Origin: Deltaproteobacteria bacterium
GTDB lineage: Bacteria > Desulfobacterota > Desulfobaccia > Desulfobaccales > Desulfobaccaceae
DNA: 11,981 nucleotides
NCBI GenBank assembly: GCA_016874895.1
Contig: VGSX01000090.1
Span: 1 to 11,981 of the forward strand
Direction: 5' to 3'
A program made the translations under genes and the position numbers. The notes below the pieces were generated by a model. The model was not told the DNA's origin. It was given only the letters and a program-made list of their open reading frames with translations, and made no database searches. Numbering within the stretch: position 1 is the first letter of the stretch; each line of letters begins with the position of its first letter. This document shows positions 1 to 5,688 of the stretch, piece by piece.

Positions 1-33
1 GCAGTGGGCAGTGGGCAGTGGGCAGTGGGCAGT
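1..33. repeat. Tandem heptamer repeat (GCAGTGG)n
   Basis: Four exact copies of the 7-bp unit GCAGTGG (1-7, 8-14, 15-21, 22-28) and a fifth partial copy (29-33) sit at the window edge, so the array probably continues to the left. It lies in apparently non-coding DNA upstream of livG. Short heptameric arrays of this general kind are known from cyanobacteria and some other bacteria. No function can be read from the sequence. Confidence 0.9.
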
Positions 34-74
34 AAGAGTATGGGGTGTTTTGGATTTGTCAAGTTTTTTTCTCC

Positions 75-95
75 TGCCCAAGCTGGACTTGGGCA
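75..95. other. Perfect 8-bp inverted repeat in the livG leader
   Basis: TGCCCAAG (75-82) pairs perfectly with CTTGGGCA (88-95) around a 5-base loop, ending 15 bases before the livG start. A T-run (64-70) precedes the stem on the plus strand, and no T-run follows it on either strand, so it is not an ordinary intrinsic terminator. It could be an operator or a leader RNA hairpin. No clear promoter was recognised in 34-110. Confidence 0.5.
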
Positions 96-110
96 CGCTC
101 CTAAACCTTT

Positions 111-878
111 GTGAATATGCTGAATCTAAAAGGCGTGGGCATCTCCTTTGGTGGTCTCCAGGCCGTTAAAAATGTCTCCTTCGGGATGAGCCGGGGGCAG
201 ATCAAGGCCCTCATCGGTCCCAACGGAGCCGGCAAGACCACCCTCTTTAATCTCATCACCGGTATGCTAAGGCCGGATACAGGGGAGATCCTCTTCCAGG
301 AGAAGCCGTTGCAGGGCCTGCCGCCCTTCCAGATTGCCGCCCAGGGCATATCCCGCACCTTCCAAATCGTCCAGCTCTTCGGCCATATGACCGTTCTGGA
401 GAACGTCATGGTGGGGCGGCACGTGCGCACCTCGGCCGGGCTGTTCTCTGCAGCCCTGCGCCTGCCCAGCGGCCGCCGGGAGGAAGCGGCTATCCGGGCC
501 CAGGCCCGGTATTGGCTGGATTTTGTGGGATTAGCTTCCCGGGCCGACGATTACGCCAGCAACCTGCCTTTGGGATACCAGCGCCTCCTGGAAATCGCCC
601 GGGCCCTGGCCACCGAACCCGAACTCCTGCTTCTGGACGAACCCGCCGCCGGGCTGGGCATCAACGAAACGGACAAGCTGATGGAAATCATCTTCGACAT
701 CCGCACCCAGGGTATCAGTGTCCTGCTGGTGGAACATGACATGAGCCTTACCATGGAAGTTGCTGACGAAATCGTGGTCCTGGACCACGGCGAACTCCTG
801 GCCGAAGGCGCGCCCCGGGAAATCCAGCGGAACCCCGAGGTCATCGCCGCCTATTTGGGCCGGGATTGGCAGCAGTAG
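111..878 (+). CDS. livG: Branched-chain amino acid ABC transporter, ATP-binding protein LivG
   Basis: One of the two cytoplasmic ATPase subunits of a Liv-type (HAAT family) importer for branched-chain amino acids or similar ligands. The 255-residue length is normal. Walker A GPNGAGKT is at residues 36-43, the Q-loop glutamine at Q85, Walker B LLLLDE at 172-177 and the H-loop at H209 (VEHD). The C-terminal AAYLG typical of LivG is present. The signature loop reads LPLGYQR instead of the usual LS(F/Y)GQQR, a mild divergence. An in-frame stop at 102-104 limits the start to GTG 111 or ATG 117. The ATG fits family alignments slightly better, and neither has a convincing ribosome binding site. LivG normally abuts LivF; here an mrr-like gene separates them. 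No permease genes are visible upstream. Confidence 0.93.
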   Translation: MNMLNLKGVGISFGGLQAVKNVSFGMSRGQIKALIGPNGAGKTTLFNLITGMLRPDTGEILFQEKPLQGLPPFQIAAQGISRTFQIVQLFGHMTVLENVMVGRHVRTSAGLFSAALRLPSGRREEAAIRAQARYWLDFVGLASRADDYASNLPLGYQRLLEIARALATEPELLLLDEPAAGLGINETDKLMEIIFDIRTQGISVLLVEHDMSLTMEVADEIVVLDHGELLAEGAPREIQRNPEVIAAYLGRDWQQ

Positions 879-904
879 CGTTTTTGCCCAGAAGGAAAAG
901 GGAA

Positions 905-1759
905 ATGGCTATTCCTGATTTTCAAACAATCATGTTGCCTTTATTAGAAATCTTAGGCGACCAGAAGGAGAAATCCAATCAGGAACTTCATGATCGGCTA
1001 GCCGATGTTTTCAAGTTAACTTTAGACGAAGTGAATCAATTTTATCCCACCGGAAATGCGAAAATATTTTACGACCGAATATCATGGTCAAAAACATACC
1101 TCAAGAAAGCTTTATTGATAAGTTCACCGAAACGAGGGGTTGTCAAAATCACTAATAGAGGCCTCGATGTGCTCAAAAGCACTCCAGATAAAATTGATTT
1201 AAAATATCTCATGGGAATTGTTACTCCAGCAATTGATGAAAAAACCCCTGAAGAATATATAGAATATGGCTATAAAACTATTGTTGATACTCTTTCAAAG
1301 GACCTCTTAGAAAAAATCAAAGAATGCCCACCGGCATTTTTTGAAAAACTTGTCATAGATTTACTATTGGCCATGGGCTATGGCGGTTCGAAACAGGAAG
1401 CGGGCAAAATAATTGGTAAAAGCGGGGATGCGGGGATTGACGGCATCATCAACGAAGATAAACTCGGCCTGGATTCCATTTATGTCCAGGCCAAACGGTG
1501 GGAGGGGAGCGTCTCACGCCCGGAAATTCAACGATTTGCCGGAGCATTGGCCGGGAAAAGGGCCAAAAAAGGGATTTTTATCACCACGTCATCTTTTACC
1601 AAAGAAGCCGTGGAATATGTTTCCATGATTGAGAGCAGGATCATCCTCATCGATGGTGAATATTTGGCCAAACTCATGATAGATCATGATATCGGAGTCA
1701 CTAAGATACGCTCATATGACTTGAAAAGAATTGATTCTGACTATTTTATTGAAGATTGA
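905..1759 (+). CDS. mrr: Mrr-type restriction endonuclease (Type IV, modified-DNA specific)
   Basis: Predicted DNA endonuclease of 284 residues, with an N-terminal Mrr winged-helix domain (about 1-95) and a C-terminal Mrr catalytic domain (about 140-270, PD-(D/E)xK fold). Catalytic-type residues visible are E147 (FFEKLVIDLL), D179 in GIDG, and Q195/K197 in the VQAKRW strand, followed by GALAG and FITTS. The tail ends in DYF, as in E. coli Mrr, and overall resemblance to that protein (about 304 residues) is strong. Known Mrr enzymes cut DNA carrying certain methylation patterns and need no cognate methylase; none is seen here. Start ATG 905 is preferred because GAAGGA lies 8 bases upstream; an in-frame start at 866 would overlap livG. 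The gene sits 26 bp after livG and 14 bp before livF, clearly interrupting the transporter operon. Its first 450 bases or so are much more AT-rich than the flanks, suggesting horizontal acquisition. Confidence 0.9.
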   Translation: MAIPDFQTIMLPLLEILGDQKEKSNQELHDRLADVFKLTLDEVNQFYPTGNAKIFYDRISWSKTYLKKALLISSPKRGVVKITNRGLDVLKSTPDKIDLKYLMGIVTPAIDEKTPEEYIEYGYKTIVDTLSKDLLEKIKECPPAFFEKLVIDLLLAMGYGGSKQEAGKIIGKSGDAGIDGIINEDKLGLDSIYVQAKRWEGSVSRPEIQRFAGALAGKRAKKGIFITTSSFTKEAVEYVSMIESRIILIDGEYLAKLMIDHDIGVTKIRSYDLKRIDSDYFIED

Positions 1760-1773
1760 TAAAACCTGTTAGC

Positions 1774-2511
1774 ATGCTTGAAATCCGCAACCTTTACGCC
1801 TATTACGGCAACATCGAGGCTCTTTCCGGGGTTACCTGCCATGTTAAGCAGGGGGAGATCGTGGCCCTGATCGGGGCCAACGGGGCCGGCAAGACCACCC
1901 TCCTAAACTCCGTCTGCGGCCTGGTGTACGCCAGAGGGAAGGTAACATTTGAAGGAAATGCCATCACCCAGTTGGCCCCGGAGGCGGTGGTGGCCCGGGG
2001 CATCTCCCAGGCCCCCGAGGGACGGCAGATCTTCGCGCCCTTGACCGTGCTGGAAAATCTGGAGTTGGGGGCCTATCTGCGTTACCGGCAGCGCCAGCGA
2101 GAGGCGGTGAGCCAGGATCTGCAAAGGATTTATGAGCTCTTTCCCCGGCTGTGGGAGCGGCGGCAACAGACGGCCGGTACCTTGAGCGGCGGTGAGCAGC
2201 AGATGCTGGCCATCGGCCGGGCTCTCATGGCCCGGCCCCGGCTGCTCCTCCTGGACGAACCCTCTCTCGGGCTCGCCCCGGTCATCGTGGACGCCATCAT
2301 GGAGACCGTCATCAAGCTCAGGGAGACGGGGGTTACCATCCTGATGGTGGAGCAGAACGCCCGGACGGCCCTGAGCATTGCCGACCGGGGCTATGTCCTG
2401 GAAACCGGCCGTATTATCTTGAGTGCCCCGGCCAGGGAGTTACTCAATGACCGCCAGGTCACCCGGGCCTATTTAGGCAAGGATTATAAGGAATTCACCG
2501 AGGGGAGATAA
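1774..2511 (+). CDS. livF: Branched-chain amino acid ABC transporter, ATP-binding protein LivF
   Basis: Second cytoplasmic ATPase of the Liv importer, 245 residues, normal for LivF. It starts MLEIRNLYAYYG, the usual LivF beginning. Walker A GANGAGKTT is at 34-42, the LivF-typical QAPEGRQIF at 79-87, the signature LSGGEQQ at 137-143, and Walker B LLLLDEP at 157-163. The switch position reads VEQN (192-195), where LivF proteins typically carry glutamine in place of the H-loop histidine. A TTG at 1756 overlapping the mrr stop (TTGA) would add six residues; ATG 1774 is preferred on homology, although its ribosome binding site is weak. Only 4 bases separate its stop from the next start, so it is almost certainly cotranscribed with the ligase-like gene. 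It should pair with LivG from upstream of the mrr insertion. Confidence 0.94.
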   Translation: MLEIRNLYAYYGNIEALSGVTCHVKQGEIVALIGANGAGKTTLLNSVCGLVYARGKVTFEGNAITQLAPEAVVARGISQAPEGRQIFAPLTVLENLELGAYLRYRQRQREAVSQDLQRIYELFPRLWERRQQTAGTLSGGEQQMLAIGRALMARPRLLLLDEPSLGLAPVIVDAIMETVIKLRETGVTILMVEQNARTALSIADRGYVLETGRIILSAPARELLNDRQVTRAYLGKDYKEFTEGR

Positions 2512-2515
2512 GACC

Positions 2516-3793
2516 ATGCCGGACTGGCGCCAAGAAATTCCGTCCCGGGATGAACTGGAACTGGTGCAGTTGGAGCGCTTGCAGAGCACCCTGAACCGGG
2601 CCCATCGGCAGGTGAAATTCTACCGCCGGCAATTCGATGAGCTGGATCTCAGGCCGGACGATATTCAGGATCTGACCCAGGTGACCAAACTACCCTTCAC
2701 CTCCCGGGAGGATCTGTCGAAAAACTACCCCTACGGCCTGTTTGCCGTGCCCCTGCGGGATATCGTGCGGATCCAGTCTTCCCCCGGGGCTACGGATAAC
2801 CCCGTGGTGGTGGGCTATACCGCGGCGGATCTGCGTTTCTGGCGGGAACTGGGGGCCCGCCTCTACCGCAGCGCCGAAGTGAGTAAAGAAGACATCGTTC
2901 AGATCGTGCTGTCCAGCGGCCTGACGAACTGGGCCCGGGACCTGAAAGACGGGGCCGAGCACCTCGGGGCCTCGGTGATCCCCTTCTCCAACCTGAATTT
3001 CGCCAAGCAGCTCATGGTCATGCGGGACTACAAGAGCTCGGTTTTGGTAACAACGCCCTCGTACGCCCGGCAACTGCTCCGGGTCCGGGAAAAAATGGGC
3101 CTGGTGGCCGCGGATTTTAACCTCAAGCGGGCCATCCTGGTGGCCGAACCCCTGCCGTCGGCCTTGCGGGCCGAGATCCAGGCCGGGCTTCAGGTCAGTA
3201 TCAGCACGGCCTACGGCATCACCGAGGTGCTGGGCCCCGGGCTGGCCTTCAGCTGCCCCGAGGAGACAGGCTTTCATTTTTCCGAGGACCATTTCCTCCC
3301 GGAAATTGTGGATCCGGATTCCGGCGAGCGGCGCCCCTTCGGACTCCCCGGCGAACTGGTGATCACCACCCTTTCCACCGCGGCCTTTCCCCTGCTGCGC
3401 TTCCGCACCGGCGACCTGACTTCGCTGCACCCCGAGGCCTGCCCCTGCGGCTGCCCCCTTATCCGTCTGGGCGATATCACCGGCCGCTGCGACCGGATTT
3501 TCTCCATCGGCGGCATCAAGATCCACCCCGACCAGATCGGGGCCGCCATCCGGGAGATTCTCGAGGGCCACGTCCCCCGGCACCTTCTGCGCCGGGGCCG
3601 GGACGAGGCTTTGGATTATCTGGCCATCGATATCGCCGTGGATGAGTTGCTGTTCTCCGATGAAGTCAAGTGCCTGGAGGTCATCGGCCGCCGTCTGCGC
3701 CGCCATCTGCGGGAAAATCTGGGCATTGAAGCCCGGGTCTCGCTGGTGGAAAATCTGCCTCCCCCGGATCAAGAAACCATTGCAATTTCCTGA
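2516..3793 (+). CDS. Divergent phenylacetate-CoA ligase (PaaK)-like adenylate-forming protein
   Basis: Member of the PaaK branch of the ANL (acyl-adenylate-forming) superfamily, 425 residues, close to the usual 430-440. Recognisable elements are the N-terminal helical segment ending in LPFTSREDL (59-67), AYGITE (232-237), the acidic/aromatic GFHFSEDHFLPE segment (252-263), RFRTGD (295-300), a cysteine cluster CPCGC (309-313), and the GR(C)DRI hinge (323-327) to the C-terminal domain. Two normally diagnostic elements are altered: the phosphate loop, usually SSGTTG, reads QSSPGATDNP (87-96), and the C-terminal LPRSEGKA motif with its lysine is replaced by LPPPDQETIAIS. It may act on an unusual acid, have reduced activity, or bind its ligand without activating it. 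AGGGGAG (2501-2507) is its ribosome binding site inside the livF tail. Its place between livF and livK suggests a link to the imported substrate. The fold is clear; the substrate is not. Confidence 0.85.
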   Translation: MPDWRQEIPSRDELELVQLERLQSTLNRAHRQVKFYRRQFDELDLRPDDIQDLTQVTKLPFTSREDLSKNYPYGLFAVPLRDIVRIQSSPGATDNPVVVGYTAADLRFWRELGARLYRSAEVSKEDIVQIVLSSGLTNWARDLKDGAEHLGASVIPFSNLNFAKQLMVMRDYKSSVLVTTPSYARQLLRVREKMGLVAADFNLKRAILVAEPLPSALRAEIQAGLQVSISTAYGITEVLGPGLAFSCPEETGFHFSEDHFLPEIVDPDSGERRPFGLPGELVITTLSTAAFPLLRFRTGDLTSLHPEACPCGCPLIRLGDITGRCDRIFSIGGIKIHPDQIGAAIREILEGHVPRHLLRRGRDEALDYLAIDIAVDELLFSDEVKCLEVIGRRLRRHLRENLGIEARVSLVENLPPPDQETIAIS

Positions 3794-3836
3794 AAACTCT
3801 GCCACCATAGGAACAACCCAAACAAGGAGGATGATA

Positions 3837-4976
3837 ATGTCGGCAAGAAAATTCTGGATTATGGCTGTAATGGTAGTGGCCGTCGGCGCTTTGGCCAGCG
3901 TGCCTCTGTTCGCCCAGTCCGCTGACCCCATCAAAGTAGGTTCGGTACTGCGCCTGTCCGCCGGCGCCGAGGACGGCATCCCGGCCAGGCGGGGGGTGGA
4001 ACTGGCCGTGGAAGAAATCAACAAGGCCGGGGGCATTAACGGTCGGCCCCTGCAGGTGATCTTCGAGGATGAAAAAGACTCCCCCACTAATGCCGTGAAT
4101 GCGGTTCAGAAGCTCATCAATGTGGATAAAGTGGTGGCTCTCATCGGTCCTATAACCTCTGGCGCCACCCTGGCCGCGGCCCCTTCGGCCAACGAGGCTA
4201 AGATCATCATGATTACCCCCACCGCCACCTCCCCCAAGGTGAGCGGCGCCGGGGCCTATATCTACCGGGGCTGCTCCCGCATTGATAAGCAGGCCGAGGC
4301 CCTCACCGATTACATCGCCAAAAACTATAAACCCAAAACCGTAGGCGTCCTCTATTCCAACGAGCCCTACGGCAAAGGCTGCAACGACCTGTTCGGGCAG
4401 TATTTCGAAAAACTGGGCATCAAGGTCGTGGCCACCGAATCCTTCATGCGCGGCGCCAAAGACTTTAAGGCCCAGCTCACCAAGCTCAAGGCCGCCAACC
4501 CTGATATCCTGTTTATCCCCGGCTACTATCAGGAAACCGCCCCGGCCGCCTCCCAGGCCCGGCAACTGGGGATGAATCAACGCATCATCGGGGTCTATGG
4601 CGACATCGCCCCTATTTACATTGAATTAGCCGGCAAGGCCGCGGAAGGCCATCTGGTGGCCAGCGAATACCACGAAGAGTATGACACCCCCAAGAACAAG
4701 GCTTTCAAGGAAGCCTACTACAAGCTGGTGCAGTCCATCGCCAACGAACCGGTGAACATCATGTTTGCCGCCCTCACCTATGATGCCACCCACATGATCG
4801 CCGAAGGCATGAAGAAATACGGCCCCACCCCCGACGGCATCAAGAAATACCTCGATGAAGTCAAGGATTTTGACGGCGTTACCGGCAAGCTGTCCTTTAA
4901 CGAGGAACACGATGTCATGAAGGGCGACGTGGCTCTCTTTGAGGTAGTCGATGGTAAGTATGTGAGAGTGAAGTAG
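3837..4976 (+). CDS. livK: Branched-chain amino acid ABC transporter substrate-binding protein (LivK/LivJ-like)
   Basis: Periplasmic ligand-binding protein of the Liv importer, 379 residues, Peripla_BP_6 type. It has a signal peptide: positive start MSARK, hydrophobic core about 6-24, and probable cleavage after A26 or A29 (LFAQSA). The mature protein opens IKVGSVLRLSAG and continues with RRGVELAVEEINKAGGING, the ligand-pocket region SGATLAAAPSANEAKI, and PTATSP, all typical of the family. YGKG follows in the second lobe. Start ATG 3837 is chosen because AGGAGG (3825-3830) lies 6 bases before it; ATG 3831 touches the ribosome binding site. The 43-bp gap after the ligase-like gene and this strong site fit the higher expression a binding protein needs. 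The ligand could be a branched-chain amino acid or another small acid, given the neighbouring PaaK-like gene. Confidence 0.94.
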   Translation: MSARKFWIMAVMVVAVGALASVPLFAQSADPIKVGSVLRLSAGAEDGIPARRGVELAVEEINKAGGINGRPLQVIFEDEKDSPTNAVNAVQKLINVDKVVALIGPITSGATLAAAPSANEAKIIMITPTATSPKVSGAGAYIYRGCSRIDKQAEALTDYIAKNYKPKTVGVLYSNEPYGKGCNDLFGQYFEKLGIKVVATESFMRGAKDFKAQLTKLKAANPDILFIPGYYQETAPAASQARQLGMNQRIIGVYGDIAPIYIELAGKAAEGHLVASEYHEEYDTPKNKAFKEAYYKLVQSIANEPVNIMFAALTYDATHMIAEGMKKYGPTPDGIKKYLDEVKDFDGVTGKLSFNEEHDVMKGDVALFEVVDGKYVRVK

Positions 4977-5001
4977 CAAAAGCGATAAATCGATACCCGT
5001 A

Positions 5002-5025
5002 GGGGCGGGCCCCCGTGCCCGCCCT
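5002..5025. repeat. GC-rich palindromic hairpin, REP-like, after livK
   Basis: GGGCGGGC (5003-5010) pairs with GCCCGCCC (5017-5024) around a 6-base loop, an 8-bp stem extendable by one G-T pair. It lies 26 bases after the livK stop. There is no T-run after it, so it is a poor Rho-independent terminator, though it could protect the livK mRNA 3' end. A very similar GTAGGGGCGGG...CCCGCCC string is, to my recollection, dispersed through several environmental bacterial genomes, so I favour a small intergenic repeat. Confidence 0.55.
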
Positions 5026-5077
5026 CTCTAGCTAACAAATAACCACACCCATCCCCGTCAACCTCATTCTCATCGGC

Positions 5078-5554
5078 ATGCCCGGCTCCGGCAAGTCCAC
5101 CATCGGGATGTTGGTGGCACAATACGCCAGACTGGGCTTCCTGGACACCGACCTCCTCCTCGAGATTCAGGAAGGCCGCTCCTTACAGCAGATCGTGGAC
5201 CAGGACGGCTACCTGGGGATGCGGGCCGCGGAAGAACGCCTCATATTGTCCCTGGCTTGCCGGAATCAGGTCATCGCCACCGGCGGTAGCGTGGTCTACA
5301 GCCAGCCCGCCATGCAGCACCTGAAATCGTTGGGACGCATCGTCTTCCTGGACCTGCCCCTGGAGGAACTCCTGCCCCGCCTCACCGACCTGGAGACCCG
5401 GGGACTGGTGCGTCGGCCGGGGCAATCCCTGGCCGACCTTTACAACGAACGCCTGCCCCTCTACCGACGCTATGCCGACCGCACCATCCACTGCCAGGGC
5501 CTCAGCCCGGAACAGGCGGCCCGGGCTGTCCTAAAGTGTCTACAGGGTGATTAG
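5078..5554 (+). CDS. Shikimate kinase-like protein (start codon uncertain)
   Basis: P-loop kinase of the shikimate kinase family (AroK/AroL), expected to phosphorylate shikimate in the aromatic amino acid pathway. Numbering from ATG 5078: P-loop MPGSGKST (1-8), DTD (23-25), an arginine in the MRAAEE helix (R49), ATGGSVV (67-73, where AroK has GGG), lid RRP (112-114), and NERLPLYRRYAD (123-134) with its conserved arginine. The first canonical codon, ATG 5078, falls inside the Walker A motif. The frame upstream encodes PVNLILIG (5054-5077), which is the missing first strand plus the first glycine of GxxxxGK. No ATG, GTG or TTG exists between the stop at 5033-5035 and 5078, so translation probably begins at a rare codon (ATC 5051 or ATA 5039) or the start has been lost. 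No ribosome binding site is evident. Another small-molecule kinase substrate is possible. Confidence 0.82.
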   Translation: MPGSGKSTIGMLVAQYARLGFLDTDLLLEIQEGRSLQQIVDQDGYLGMRAAEERLILSLACRNQVIATGGSVVYSQPAMQHLKSLGRIVFLDLPLEELLPRLTDLETRGLVRRPGQSLADLYNERLPLYRRYADRTIHCQGLSPEQAARAVLKCLQGD

Positions 5555-5569
5555 GACGTTGCCCTTCCC

Positions 5570-5598
5570 TTTATTTTACTTTATCTTTTCAATATGAT
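5570..5598 (+). promoter_or_regulatory. Candidate sigma-70 promoter for the histidine kinase gene
   Basis: A good -10 hexamer TATGAT (5593-5598) is preceded at 17 bp by a weak -35, TTTATT (5570-5575), in the only AT-rich stretch between the kinase genes. The predicted start near 5605 would give an untranslated leader of about 85 bases. This is inferred from hexamer matching only. Confidence 0.4.
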
Positions 5599-5599
5599 A

Positions 5600-5613
5600 G
5601 TGTTACAAAACAC
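5600..5613. promoter_or_regulatory. Inverted repeat GTGTT-N4-AACAC at the predicted start site
   Basis: GTGTT (5600-5604) and AACAC (5609-5613) are perfect inverted arms around four bases, directly after the TATGAT -10 element. This is where a repressor would block transcription. The cognate protein is unknown. The motif is short, so it could be chance. Confidence 0.35.
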
Positions 5614-5634
5614 CAGGAGCGAAAAATTGCTTCT

Positions 5635-5669
5635 ATAAACCAAAAACCAGAAACTGGAAACCATAAACC
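5635..5669. repeat. Degenerate tandem heptamer (NNAAACC)5
   Basis: Five consecutive 7-bp units, ATAAACC, AAAAACC, AGAAACT, GGAAACC and ATAAACC, fill 5635-5669 in the leader of the histidine kinase gene, ending 19 bases before its ATG. The period is the same as that of the GCAGTGG array at the window start, but the unit differs. The A-rich, unstructured tract could also influence translation initiation. Confidence 0.7.
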
Positions 5670-5688
5670 GACCCAACCAGGTAGCCCC

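Noticed and set aside
62..95. An intrinsic terminator upstream of livG formed by the T-run and hairpin
   Set aside because: The T-run precedes the stem on the plus strand and would be an A-run after it on the minus strand, the wrong order for termination in either direction.
1..114. An open frame through the heptamer repeat ending TGA at 112-114, overlapping the livG GTG as a coupled gene would
   Set aside because: The 37 readable residues do not resemble a LivM C-terminus and mostly reflect the repeat translated; too short to support a gene.
3750..3793. A frameshift at the 3' end of the PaaK-like gene to explain the missing lysine motif
   Set aside because: Other frames in this stretch do not restore an LPRSEGKA-like motif, so divergence is more likely than a recent frameshift.
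3642..3836. N-terminal extension of livK into the end of the ligase-like gene
   Set aside because: The signal peptide and AGGAGG site clearly place the start at 3837; the upstream in-frame part is out-of-frame ligase sequence.
2690..4087. A 465-codon open frame on the minus strand opposite the PaaK-like gene and livK
   Set aside because: It is antisense to two well-supported genes, has low-complexity glycine/alanine/proline-rich composition and no recognisable domain, as expected from high-GC codon usage on the other strand.
3681..4580. A 299-codon minus-strand open frame opposite livK
   Set aside because: Glycine-rich shadow of the livK coding strand with no recognisable motif or family resemblance.
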